Source: CADEFQ01 sp050185195
GTDB lineage: Bacteria > Pseudomonadota > Gammaproteobacteria > Steroidobacterales > Steroidobacteraceae
DNA length: 64,000 nt
Reading direction: 5' to 3'
NCBI GenBank assembly: GCA_050185195.1
Contig: JBFWZQ010000003.1
Span: 124,001-188,000 of the forward strand
Made by a program: the position numbers and the translations under genes. Below the pieces are notes generated by a model. That model searched no databases. It was not told the DNA's origin and worked only from the letters and a program-made list of their open reading frames with translations. Below are positions 17,549-25,272 of the stretch, one piece after another (position 1 is the first letter of the stretch; each line of letters opens with the position of its first letter).

Positions 17549-18137
17549 CCGGCCGTGCCGGCGGCGGCGCACCGCCAACCGAAGGGAACTTCGCGAGCAT
17601 CTGCGGCACGACTTCGCTGACCGCAGCCGGAATATCCTTCATCGTCCGCTCGCTCACGCGCCCCACGGCGACCGCTTCCCAGACGAGCCGCTTCGCGGCG
17701 GCATCGACGATGTCGATGTTGAGGGTCCCCTCGGTGTACTGGTCGACGTCGACGTCGTTGTAGCCATACCACGGATCGTAGAAGCCGCGCCGATAGCCGT
17801 AGTAACCGAAAGGCGGCCTCGCCGCCGGCGTTTTCGACACGCGCAGCTTCTCGTTCAGCTTGCCCGAGAAGTTCACGAGGAAATCGGGCGTCTCGGACAG
17901 CTGGTAGCCGCGGCGGGTCAGCTCCGCCGTCGCGGCCTCCTTCAGGGACGCCGACACGAGCGACTCATAACCCTCGCGATCGGTGCCAAGCGGGTTCATG
18001 TAGTTGAAGGTCCGGTAGCCGGCAAGGCTGGCGCCCGGATCCGCGGTCACGCGGATGCGGGGTCCCGAGGCACAGCCCGCGACCAGGGCCAGGATCGCCG
18101 CGGCCGTTAGCCAGCGTGAAAACGCACGGGTGGGCAT
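17541..18137 (-). CDS. DUF4136 lipoprotein
   Basis: A 198-residue protein with a lipoprotein signal: a hydrophobic stretch ending LVAGC with the lipidated Cys22. The remainder has the DUF4136 pattern, with ADPGASLAGYRTFNY near the N terminus, a Tyr/Gly/Pro-rich stretch (YYGYRRGFYDPWYGY, about 112-126) and EGTLNIDIVDAAAKRLVWEAVA. It is probably anchored in the outer membrane. The function of the family is not known. Confidence 0.82.
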   Translation of the reverse strand: MPTRAFSRWLTAAAILALVAGCASGPRIRVTADPGASLAGYRTFNYMNPLGTDREGYESLVSASLKEAATAELTRRGYQLSETPDFLVNFSGKLNEKLRVSKTPAARPPFGYYGYRRGFYDPWYGYNDVDVDQYTEGTLNIDIVDAAAKRLVWEAVAVGRVSERTMKDIPAAVSEVVPQMLAKFPSVGGAPPPARPVK

Positions 18138-18388
18138 GGTGACTCCTCCGTCGGTCAGTACGACTCCTCGCCCGACTATAGCGGCACGGGTCGGTCAAAG
18201 CGACGCGACCTCCCGCTCGATCCCGGTCGAGGGCATGCCCATGCCCGGAGGTTGCCCCAATGTGTTGAGAGGCACCAAACGGCCGCCGATGCGCCGCACA
18301 GAATGACGACAGCAGGAACATCGCTTCCGCGATGTCGTAGCAGGTGGCCTCCGTGCTACGAGCCGCATTGTTATGGGAGGCTCGTTGG
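18138..18388. other. Non-coding gap with several hairpins
   Basis: No gene is supported. Three small inverted repeats lie at the toxin-gene side: ACATCGC-TTCC-GCGATGT (18318-18335), GTAGCA/TGCTAC (18337-18359) and ACGAGCC/GGCTCGT (18358-18385). The last could stop transcription leaving vapC, though no T-tract is obvious. Confidence 0.5.
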
Positions 18389-18847
18389 TTACCGCTTCGG
18401 GCGACGTCGGCGCTTGATGTCGATCACGACAAGACCGCTCGCCTTGGCGGCTGCGAGCTGCCGGTCGTCAGCGGACACAAACCTTGAACATCCAAGCACA
18501 TGTGCCGCCGCCACATGGAGCAAATCGGGGCTGCGCGTGAGCAGCTTCGCCGTGTGGTCCCGCGAAAGTCGGGCCGCGTCGATGAATACCTGCTCCAGAT
18601 CCAGGGAGACCGCCGATAGCCGCTGGTGCCCGAGGTCATCTCGAAGCTGACGTTGGACAGCGTGACCTTCCGCACGCGTCAGGAGGCCGCGCCCCACGAG
18701 CATCTCGAAGGCATTGGAAACTTCGAGCTGATGCAGGGCGGTGAAGGGGACCTGCCCGGCTACGCGCACGGCGTCTCTGGCGCCGGCAGAGAAATGCCCG
18801 GGCACATAAACCGGCACCAGGGCGCTCGAGTCGAGATACGTCGTCAT
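18389..18847 (-). CDS. PIN-domain toxin (VapC-like ribonuclease)
   Basis: A 152-residue PIN domain. The acidic metal ligands are visible: Asp6 (TYLDSSAL), a Glu in LEVSNAFEM, an Asp in SPDLLHVAAAH and an Asp in VSADDRQL. PIN toxins are Mg-dependent RNases, often acting on tRNA or rRNA. The C-terminal tail is basic (KRRRRPKR). The start is the ATG in the 4-nt overlap with the antitoxin gene, the classical toxin-antitoxin arrangement. Confidence 0.88.
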   Translation of the reverse strand: MTTYLDSSALVPVYVPGHFSAGARDAVRVAGQVPFTALHQLEVSNAFEMLVGRGLLTRAEGHAVQRQLRDDLGHQRLSAVSLDLEQVFIDAARLSRDHTAKLLTRSPDLLHVAAAHVLGCSRFVSADDRQLAAAKASGLVVIDIKRRRRPKR

Positions 18848-19095
18848 CGATCGCCGCGACCCTCGATGACGACAGCCGCGCCGCCGGATGGCAGTACCCG
18901 TTTGCCGAATATGGCACGGGTCCGGGCTTCCAGATCTGGCCAAGGCTGGGCCGGGGCCGGCGACTTCACCGGAGCCAGCCGCATGACCGGGCGGCGATGG
19001 CGGGTCACTTCGACCGTCTCGCCGCGTTCCACCCGGCTCATGACGGCCTTCAGGTTCTGCTGCAGCTCGCGCACGGAAACGGTGGTCTTGGCCAT
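18844..19095 (-). CDS. Phd/YefM-type antitoxin
   Basis: An 83-residue protein with the Phd/YefM N-terminal DNA-binding pattern TVSVRELQQNLKAVMSRVERGE, then VTRHRRPVMRL. A C-terminal tail of about 40 residues would neutralise the toxin. The start could be 19095, 19104 or 19116; none has a convincing ribosome site, and 19095 gives the family's normal opening (MAKTTVSV). The pair lies directly behind a tRNA gene and its terminator. Confidence 0.85.
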   Translation of the reverse strand: MAKTTVSVRELQQNLKAVMSRVERGETVEVTRHRRPVMRLAPVKSPAPAQPWPDLEARTRAIFGKRVLPSGGAAVVIEGRGDR

Positions 19096-19175
19096 GTCGT
19101 ACATTTTGTCCGACATCCGGCGCCCCGTCAAAACGACGGCGCTGCGGCTGCAGGTTCGAGGAGTTCGTCCGCGCC

Positions 19176-19207
19176 AAAACAAAAAGGCCCGTCTTTCGAC
19201 GGGCCTT
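19176..19207 (-). terminator. Rho-independent terminator after tRNA-Gln
   Basis: On the minus strand AAGGCCCGTC-GAAA-GACGGGCCTT (10-bp stem, tetraloop) is followed by TTTGTTTTGG. It closes the rplM-rpsI-tRNA-Gln unit before the toxin-antitoxin genes. Confidence 0.88.
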
Positions 19208-19214
19208 CCTGTTT

Positions 19215-19288
19215 TGGCTGGGGGACTAGGATTCGAACCTAGGTAAACGGAGTCAGAGTCCGTTGTCCTACCGCTAGACGATCCCCCA
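19215..19288 (-). tRNA. tRNA-Gln (anticodon CUG)
   Basis: The 74-nt gene folds as a cloverleaf with acceptor stem TGGGGGA/TCCCCCA and an encoded CCA. The anticodon arm is ACGGA-CTCTGAC-TCCGT, giving anticodon CUG for CAG codons. The T arm is CCTAG-GTTCGAA-TCCTAG-like. It begins 24 nt after the rpsI stop with no separate promoter visible, so it is probably cut from the ribosomal-protein transcript. Confidence 0.95.
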
Positions 19289-19312
19289 AGATCGGCTGCG
19301 CAGCGTCGAAGC

Positions 19313-19705
19313 TTAGCGCTTCGAGTACTGCGGACCGCGGCGGGCCTTGCGGCGACCGACCTTCTTGCGCTCCACCTCGCGCGCGTCGCGCGTGACGAAG
19401 CCGGCGGCGCGCAGCGGGCGGCGCAGCGTCTCATCGTATTCGATGAGCGCACGGGTGATGCCGTGGCGGATCGCACCAGCCTGGCCGGTGATGCCGCCGC
19501 CGGACACATGGACCTGGAAGTCGAACTTGTCGGTGAGCTGCACGACTTCGAGCGGCTGGCGCACGATCATGCGACCGGTCTCTCGGCCGAAGAACTCGTC
19601 GACCGGGCGCGCGTTGACGGTGATGCGGCCCGAACCGGGCTTCATGTAAACGCGGGCGGTGGCGGTCTTGCGACGGCCGGTGCCGTAATTCTGCGTGGCG
19701 GGCAT
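19313..19705 (-). CDS. rpsI: 30S ribosomal protein S9
   Basis: A 130-residue protein. It begins MPATQNYGTGRRKTATARVY and ends in the basic tail RRGPQYSKR, whose final residues reach the P-site tRNA in the ribosome. The length equals E. coli S9. It lies 14 nt after rplM, the conserved L13-S9 operon. Confidence 0.98.
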   Translation of the reverse strand: MPATQNYGTGRRKTATARVYMKPGSGRITVNARPVDEFFGRETGRMIVRQPLEVVQLTDKFDFQVHVSGGGITGQAGAIRHGITRALIEYDETLRRPLRAAGFVTRDAREVERKKVGRRKARRGPQYSKR

Positions 19706-19719
19706 CTTCGTTGCTTCCT

Positions 19720-20148
19720 TCAGATCTCGAGCGGCTTCGGCTGCTGCGCAGTGTGCGGGTGCTTGCCGCCCGCGAACACATGCAGCTTCCTGAACATGTT
19801 CCGGCCGAGCGTGTTCTTCGGCAGCATGCCCTTGACGGCGATTTCGATCACGCGCTCCGGATGCTCCTTCAGGAGCTTCCCGAGCCCGATCGACTTGATG
19901 CCGCCGATATAGCCAGTGTGGTGGTAATAAATCTTGTCGGCCAGCTTGTTGCCGGTGACGCGGATCTTCTCGGCGTTCACGACGACGAGGTGATCGCCCA
20001 TGTTCACGTGCGGGCTGTAGTCCGCCTTGTGCTTGCCCTTGAGGCGATGCGCGAGCTGGGTTGCGAGACGCCCCAGGGTCTTGCCCTCGGCATCGATCAC
20101 GAACCAGTCACCGCGCACCTCGGCGGGCTTTGCAAAAACTGTAGTCAT
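19720..20148 (-). CDS. rplM: 50S ribosomal protein L13
   Basis: A 142-residue protein, the same length as E. coli L13. The start at MTTVFAKPAEV is chosen over an ATG 33 nt upstream. Conserved segments are DAEGKTLGRLATQLA, YSPHVNMGDHLVVVNAEKIRVTG and the C-terminal FAGGKHPHTAQQPK. L13 is an early-assembling 23S binder; in E. coli it also autoregulates this operon at the mRNA leader. Confidence 0.97.
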   Translation of the reverse strand: MTTVFAKPAEVRGDWFVIDAEGKTLGRLATQLAHRLKGKHKADYSPHVNMGDHLVVVNAEKIRVTGNKLADKIYYHHTGYIGGIKSIGLGKLLKEHPERVIEIAVKGMLPKNTLGRNMFRKLHVFAGGKHPHTAQQPKPLEI

Positions 20149-20210
20149 TTCAAGGATCTCCAACCGCCCATGCACGACCAAGGGCCGGCAGGGCCCTAAA
20201 AAGGCCGGAA

Positions 20211-20239
20211 AGTGTACTCAAGCGGTCCCCGCTTTGCAA
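20211..20239 (-). promoter_or_regulatory. Sigma70 promoter for rplM-rpsI-tRNA-Gln
   Basis: On the minus strand TTGCAA (20239-20234), a 17-nt spacer and TACACT (20216-20211) form a good promoter. It gives a leader of about 55 nt before the rplM ATG. That leader (20149-20205) is GC-rich and contains GGGCCCTGCCGGCCC, which can fold, so L13 feedback on it is possible. Confidence 0.65.
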
Positions 20240-20269
20240 AACCGGGTAAGCCTCGCCGGGCACCCTCCT

Positions 20270-20275
20270 TATAAT
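20270..20275 (+). promoter_or_regulatory. Candidate -10 element for coq7
   Basis: A perfect TATAAT overlaps the first possible coq7 ATG (20274). The corresponding -35 region (TAAGCC) is poor. If it is used, transcription would begin near 20282 and translation at the ATG at 20286. Confidence 0.4.
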
Positions 20276-20285
20276 GGGCCCCGAA

Positions 20286-20918
20286 ATGCCCCCATCCACC
20301 CCTCTCGATTCCCTGCTTTCGGCCGCGGACCGGGCCCTCCGGGCCGTTTTTGCGAGCCCCGCGGCCACCCGGCCCATGCCGGGGTCGCCGGCGCACGCTG
20401 GCATCGGCGGCGCCGACCCCACCCTCTCGGCGCGGTTGATGCGCGTGAACCATGCGGGCGAGGTCGCCGCGCAGGCGCTCTACCATGGCCAGGCGCTCAT
20501 GGCGAAAGACGACGCCACGCGCGAATGGCTGCTCGCGGCCGCACGCGAGGAAGCCGATCACCTCGCGTGGTGCGAACAACGCCTCACCGAACTCGGCTCG
20601 CGGCCGAGCCTCCTGCAGCCGCTCTGGTATGCGGGTTCGTTTGCGATCGGCGCAGCGGCGGCTGCCGTCAGCGACCGCGTGAGCCTCGGCTTCGTCGCCG
20701 AAACGGAGCGGCAGGTCGAAGCGCACCTGACGGATCACCTCGACCGCCTGCCCGACGGCGACACGCGCAGCCGCGCGGTCCTCGAGACCATGCGCGCGGA
20801 AGAAGTCGAGCACGGCGCGCGCGCGCAGGCGGCGGGCGGCGTCGAGTTGCCTGCGCCGGTGCGCGCGCTCATGCGCCACGCATCCCGCGTCATGACGCGC
20901 ACGGCCTACTGGTTCTGA
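20286..20918 (+). CDS. coq7: 2-nonaprenyl-3-methyl-6-methoxy-1,4-benzoquinol hydroxylase
   Basis: A 210-residue membrane-associated di-iron hydroxylase of ubiquinone synthesis (C6 step). The iron-binding Glu/ExxH ligands are Glu59 (NHAGEVAAQALYHGQ), Glu89-His92 (EEADH) and Glu173-His176 (EVEH). Residues about 110-130 form a hydrophobic stretch for interfacial binding. An in-frame ATG at 20274 is also possible but lies within the TATAAT. The gene replaces the flavoprotein UbiF used by E. coli. Confidence 0.92.
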   Translation: MPPSTPLDSLLSAADRALRAVFASPAATRPMPGSPAHAGIGGADPTLSARLMRVNHAGEVAAQALYHGQALMAKDDATREWLLAAAREEADHLAWCEQRLTELGSRPSLLQPLWYAGSFAIGAAAAAVSDRVSLGFVAETERQVEAHLTDHLDRLPDGDTRSRAVLETMRAEEVEHGARAQAAGGVELPAPVRALMRHASRVMTRTAYWF

Positions 20919-21003
20919 TGAACGCCCGCGGCCGCGAAACTTGCGACCGCGCGGCGATATGTAATACAAAGCGTGCGCGGGCCATGCGGCCTGGGGGGAA
21001 AGC

Positions 21004-21744
21004 ATGGAAGAGAACGTCAAGCCGTTGAGCGACATACCTGCGATCAATCGCTTCCTGAGCTATTGCCGCATCCGCACGGTGCCGTCGAAGACCGTGATCA
21101 TCCACGCGGGCGACCTGCCCGACGTGCTGTACTACATCATCAACGGCTCGGTCGAAGTGATGATCGAGGACGAGGAAGGCAACGAGATGGTGCTCGCCTA
21201 CCTCAACAAGGGCCAGTTCTTCGGCGAAATGGGCCTCTTCCACGAGACGCCGACCCGCAGCGCGTGGGTCCGCACGAGGAATTCCTGCGAGCTCGCGGAA
21301 ATGACCTATCCGCGCTTCCGGCAGATCGCGGCGGAGAGCCCCGGGCTCGTGTTCGAGCTCGCCACGCAGCTCGCCACCCGCCTCGACCGCACCAACCGCA
21401 AGCTCGGCGACCTCGCCTTCGTCGACGTCACCGGCCGCGTAGCGCACGCGATCATGGACCTCTGCGGCGAACCCGACGCGATGACGCATCCCGAAGGCAT
21501 GCAGATCAAGGTGAGCCGCCAGGAGCTGTCGCGCCTCGTCGGCTGCTCGCGCGAGATGGCGGGCCGCGTGCTGAAGGTGCTCGAGGACCAGGGCCTGCTG
21601 CGCGCCACCGGCAAGACCATCGTCGTGTTCAACGCACGCCCGAAGATGAAGACCCGCCCCGTCGTCGTTCCGGTGAAGGGTGGCGCCTCGGCGTCCAAGG
21701 CGCGCCCGATGGACGATGAGGACGACGACGAGGATGAAGAATAG
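21004..21744 (+). CDS. crp: CRP/Vfr/Clp-type transcriptional regulator
   Basis: A 246-residue cyclic-nucleotide-dependent regulator. The cyclic-nucleotide pocket keeps Glu75 (FFGEMGLF) and Arg85-Ser86 (TRSAWVR). Thr130-Asn131 occupies the E. coli Thr127-Ser128 position. The DVTGRVAHAI hinge and a helix-turn-helix at about 171-194 with CSREMAGRVLK predict recognition of TGTGA-type sites. About 35 residues beyond the E. coli end form a basic linker and a tail DDEDDDEDEE. Asn at position 131 and the Clp-like form leave open whether cAMP or c-di-GMP is the ligand. A run of Gs (GGGGGGAA) precedes the ATG. Confidence 0.92.
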   Translation: MEENVKPLSDIPAINRFLSYCRIRTVPSKTVIIHAGDLPDVLYYIINGSVEVMIEDEEGNEMVLAYLNKGQFFGEMGLFHETPTRSAWVRTRNSCELAEMTYPRFRQIAAESPGLVFELATQLATRLDRTNRKLGDLAFVDVTGRVAHAIMDLCGEPDAMTHPEGMQIKVSRQELSRLVGCSREMAGRVLKVLEDQGLLRATGKTIVVFNARPKMKTRPVVVPVKGGASASKARPMDDEDDDEDEE

Positions 21745-21762
21745 GACAACGGGCGAAGAAGA

Positions 21763-21799
21763 AGGCCACGGGCTGAGGGCGACGGGCTGCGGGCCAGAG
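21763..21799 (-). repeat. Heptamer-array intergenic repeat, copy 2
   Basis: On the minus strand: CTCTG leader, then GCCCGCA, GCCCGTC, GCCCTCA, GCCCGTG, GCCTTC. It fills the gap between the convergent crp and diguanylate cyclase genes. Confidence 0.75.
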
Positions 21800-21811
21800 G
21801 CGCGCGCGCGA

Positions 21812-23620
21812 TCACGCGACCCGATTGCGCCCCGCCCGCTTGGCGTCGTACAGGCGGCTGTCGACGGCATGCTGCAGCGGGTCCGGGCCGGACTCGCCAT
21901 CCCACTGCGCGATGCCGATGCTCAGCGTCACTTCCAGCATGGGATGAAGGCGACGCCAGTCGTGGTTTTCGATCGAGCGGCGCAGCCGCTCGCAGAGCTG
22001 CACCGCCGGCGCCCGCGATCGGCCGGGCAGGATCAACGCGAACTCCTCGCCACCGATGCGGGCGACGAAATCAGCTTCCCGGCAGAGCCCTTGCATGAGG
22101 GCGGCACATTCGCGCAGCACCACGTCGCCGACCGGGTGCCCGAGTTCATCGTTGATCCGCTTGAAATGGTCGAGGTCGGCCACGGCGAGTGACAGCGGCT
22201 GGCCGGTCGCGCGCGCCTTCTCGATCTCGACCGCGAGTTGCCGGCTGAAGGCCCGGCGGTTCGATATCCCCGTGAGGGCATCCTCCTGCGACTCGCGCTC
22301 GAACGCGCGGCTGCGCTCGTCGAGCGCGGCGATCAGGCGCTCCTTGTCGCGATTGGCACGCGCGAGCTCGTCGGTGCGCGCGGCGACACGCTGCTCGAGT
22401 TCGCGGCGATAGGCCTCGAGGCCCTCGAACGCACGCGCATCGACGATGGCGGGCGCAACCTGCTCGGCGAGGCGTTGCATCAGGTGCAGGTCGGCATCCG
22501 AATAGCTGGCGGGCCTCGCGTGGTGCGCGGCGAGCAGGCCGATGGCCTCGCCACCGTCCTGCAACGCGACCACGATCAGCGAGCCGCTGGCGCGTTCGGC
22601 CACCCCGCCGCGCTGGCGCAGCGGCGCGGGCGCTTGCGCCCAGTCCTCGACCAGCAGGACGCCGCCCTGCGCGACCACCTGGCCGAAGAGTCCTTCGCCG
22701 ATCGGCAGCGTACGGGCGGGCAGGCGCACGCCGTCGCGTTCGTGGACGCAGAATTCGAGCACCTGCCGCTCGCGATCCACCAGCACGAGATGGAACTCAT
22801 CGAAGCGGAACAACCCCCGCGCCTCGGCAAGGATCCGGTCGCCCAGTTCGTCGAGCCGCCGTGCCCCGCGCAGCGCGCGCCACGCCCGCGACAGCAGCGC
22901 GAGCGGGCTGCTGTCGGCGTCGGCGGCGGCAAGAGCGCTGCTGATGCCGTTGAAGCTCAGCACGAAGACGATCATCAACAGCGCAAACAGCGCGAAAGTG
23001 GCGGGCGCCGCCGTGTTGTAAAGCACCGCCGCGAGCACGCCGGCGGGCACGAACACGAGGTCCACGAGCGTGTACACGGGCTTGATGATGCGGCCCACCT
23101 CGCGGCCATCGAGCCGGAAATAGGTCGCCAGCAGCAGTACGTTGACGGCCTGCGCCGCGAGCGCCATGACGACGAGTGGCACGATGTCCCGCGGCCCGGG
23201 CACCCCGATCGGGTGGACGCCGCCCGCGGCCTGGTAGGCATAACCGCCGACCAGCAGCATGAGCGTGTCCATCGCGCCGTTGTGCACGGCGCGCAGCACC
23301 GCCGCGCGCGGCGAGCCGTGGCTGTAGCTGCGACTGAGCAGCGGCCAGAGGAACGCGGCCACGCCGCACAACAGCGCGGCGACCGGCGGCGTGAACACGA
23401 GCAGCAGGCCGACCTGCGGCACGCGCTCCATCGACGTGAGCCCGACGCGCGGCACCGGGATGCCGAAGTGCCAGATCGCCAGCAGCACGCCGACCCAGGC
23501 GAGCGCGATCCATGGCGAGGGAAAATCCGTTGCGCGGCTGAGGTCGACCCAGAGCCACGCGATCGCGGCCACGGCGATCGTGAGCGAATAGAGGGTCAGC
23601 GATCGGTAGCGCGAAGCCAT
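21812..23620 (-). CDS. Membrane diguanylate cyclase with GAF domain
   Basis: A 602-residue protein. Residues about 1-230 hold six or more hydrophobic helices of no recognised sensor type. A GAF-like domain spans about 250-385, followed by a coiled coil (YRRELEQRVAARTDEL) and a GGDEF domain from about 435. The active-site motif is GGEEF near residue 525. Five residues before it lies CREAD, an intact RxxD product-inhibition site. It should make c-di-GMP at the inner membrane. It is 27 nt downstream of rpe and is probably last in the djlA-rpe-dgc run. The input signal is unknown. Confidence 0.93.
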   Translation of the reverse strand: MASRYRSLTLYSLTIAVAAIAWLWVDLSRATDFPSPWIALAWVGVLLAIWHFGIPVPRVGLTSMERVPQVGLLLVFTPPVAALLCGVAAFLWPLLSRSYSHGSPRAAVLRAVHNGAMDTLMLLVGGYAYQAAGGVHPIGVPGPRDIVPLVVMALAAQAVNVLLLATYFRLDGREVGRIIKPVYTLVDLVFVPAGVLAAVLYNTAAPATFALFALLMIVFVLSFNGISSALAAADADSSPLALLSRAWRALRGARRLDELGDRILAEARGLFRFDEFHLVLVDRERQVLEFCVHERDGVRLPARTLPIGEGLFGQVVAQGGVLLVEDWAQAPAPLRQRGGVAERASGSLIVVALQDGGEAIGLLAAHHARPASYSDADLHLMQRLAEQVAPAIVDARAFEGLEAYRRELEQRVAARTDELARANRDKERLIAALDERSRAFERESQEDALTGISNRRAFSRQLAVEIEKARATGQPLSLAVADLDHFKRINDELGHPVGDVVLRECAALMQGLCREADFVARIGGEEFALILPGRSRAPAVQLCERLRRSIENHDWRRLHPMLEVTLSIGIAQWDGESGPDPLQHAVDSRLYDAKRAGRNRVA

Positions 23621-23647
23621 GCTCGTGCGCGCCCCCTTGCGCCCGGC

Positions 23648-24331
23648 TCAGGACGGCCGGCTGTGCTCCTGCAGCGAACGGCGCATCGCGGCAATGGTCG
23701 CCGGGTAGTCCTTCGAGCCGAAAATCGCCGAACCCGCGACAAAGGTGTCGGCACCCGCGGCCGCGATCGCGCCGATGTTGTCGATCTTCACGCCGCCGTC
23801 GATCTCGAGTCGCACGGCACGGCCCGAGGCATCGATGCGACGACGCACCTCGGCCAGCTTCGTGAGCGCCGAGGGAATGAAACCCTGCCCGCCGAAACCG
23901 GGGTTCACCGACATCAGCAGCACGAGGTCGAGCTTCTCGAGCGTGTAGTCGAGCCAGTCGAGCGGCGTCGCGGGGTTGAACACGAGCCCCGGCTTCGCGC
24001 CGCACTCACGGATGAGCGCGATCGTGCGATCGACGTGTTCGCTCGCCTCGGGGTGGAAACTGATGTAGGTGGCACCCGCCTTCGCGAAATCGGGCACGAT
24101 GCGATCGACCGGCTTCACCATCAGGTGCACGTCGATCGGCGCGGTGACGCCGTGCCTGCGCAACGCCTCGCAGACGAGCGGGCCGATCGTCAGGTTCGGG
24201 ACGTAGTGGTTGTCCATCACGTCGAAATGGACGATGTCGGCACCGGCCGCGAGCACGGCGTCCACTTCGTCCCCGAGCCGCGCGAAGTCGGCGGAGAGTA
24301 TCGAGGGGGCGATCCAGGGCGTCTGGCGCAT
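23648..24331 (-). CDS. rpe: Ribulose-phosphate 3-epimerase
   Basis: A 227-residue TIM-barrel enzyme of the pentose-phosphate pathway interconverting ribulose-5-P and xylulose-5-P. Conserved segments are IAPSILSADFARL, the metal-binding VHFDVMDNHYVPN, VHLMV, LLMSVNPGFGGQGF and EIDGGV. The start is the ATG of MRQTPWIAPS; the frame remains open upstream without a better start. With rpiA at 16892 it gives both phosphopentose isomerising steps. Confidence 0.96.
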   Translation of the reverse strand: MRQTPWIAPSILSADFARLGDEVDAVLAAGADIVHFDVMDNHYVPNLTIGPLVCEALRRHGVTAPIDVHLMVKPVDRIVPDFAKAGATYISFHPEASEHVDRTIALIRECGAKPGLVFNPATPLDWLDYTLEKLDLVLLMSVNPGFGGQGFIPSALTKLAEVRRRIDASGRAVRLEIDGGVKIDNIGAIAAAGADTFVAGSAIFGSKDYPATIAAMRRSLQEHSRPS

Positions 24332-24405
24332 GGCCCCAGTGTACCGGCAGTCGCCACCGATGTCCGGGGACTCGCGCGGCGCGCTCCGCGTCGCCCGTGT
24401 GCCGA

Positions 24406-25191
24406 TCAACCGCGCATGCCGCGCGCTTCCCGCACGCGCTCCCACGCGACGATGATCTGCTGGGTGCGCTCCTTGGCATGCTCGATCATCGAATCGGGCA
24501 GGCCGTTCGCCTTCAGCTTGTCCGGGTGGTGGCGGGACAGCTGCCGGCGGTAGGCCTTGGTGACGTCCGCGTCACTCGCGCCGGCCGCGACTTCGAGCAC
24601 GGCATAAGCCTCATCGAGCGAGAGCCCGGGGGTCGCCGCAGGTCGTGCGCCGGGCCGCCCACCCGAACGAAGCGCAGCTTCGATATGCGCGAATTCGAAT
24701 GCGGACACGCCGAGCATCTGGGCGAGGCGCTGTACATGGCCACGCGTCGGCGGCGCGAGGTCCGTGCCGTCGAGCGCGGCCCGCATCTGGATCTCGAAGA
24801 AGATGCGCAGCAGGTCTGGTCGGCCCACGCAGGCACGGCGTATCGACTGGATGGCGCCCCCATAGTCGAAGCCTGCATGCTTGCCGCGCTGGAAACACGC
24901 GATCGCGGCGTGCACGCTCGCCTCATCGAGCCGCAGGGCCGCCATGACCGAACGCGCGGCGGCGATCTCGCGTTCCGACACGCGGCCGTCCGCCTTGGCG
25001 ATGTGGCCCATGACTTCGAACGTGGCCGTGAAAAAATGCGCGCCGAAGTTGCGGGCGCCCTGCGCAGCCGGCGTCGCATCGCCCTGGTCGAACTGGTGGC
25101 CCATGACGGCGCCGAGCACCGCGCCGAAAGGACCGAGCGTGAAGAGCCCGACCAGGCCCCCGATCAATTTGCCCGTCCACCGCGTCGTCAT
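24406..25191 (-). CDS. djlA: DjlA-like membrane co-chaperone (TerB plus J domain)
   Basis: A 261-residue protein. A glycine-rich N-terminal hydrophobic helix (LIGGLVGLFTLGPFGAVLGA) anchors it. A TerB-like helical domain follows at about 50-175, then a C-terminal J domain at about 195-261 with the DnaK-stimulating HPD in RHHPDKLKANG. This is the DjlA order, and the J domain faces the cytoplasm in E. coli. The start is the ATG of MTTRWTGK; longer upstream frames are antisense to purC. Confidence 0.9.
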   Translation of the reverse strand: MTTRWTGKLIGGLVGLFTLGPFGAVLGAVMGHQFDQGDATPAAQGARNFGAHFFTATFEVMGHIAKADGRVSEREIAAARSVMAALRLDEASVHAAIACFQRGKHAGFDYGGAIQSIRRACVGRPDLLRIFFEIQMRAALDGTDLAPPTRGHVQRLAQMLGVSAFEFAHIEAALRSGGRPGARPAATPGLSLDEAYAVLEVAAGASDADVTKAYRRQLSRHHPDKLKANGLPDSMIEHAKERTQQIIVAWERVREARGMRG

Positions 25192-25272
25192 GGAAGGCGT
25201 AAAGTTACACGATCCTTGACCGGGCCGCGCAGGGGACGTCAAGATTCCCGGCCCCGCCTGCCGACCCGACCC

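Noticed and set aside
22238..24553. A 771-codon open frame on the plus strand
   Set aside because: It is antisense to the diguanylate cyclase and rpe genes, has shadow composition (His, Arg, Asp, Glu, Gly) and no motifs.
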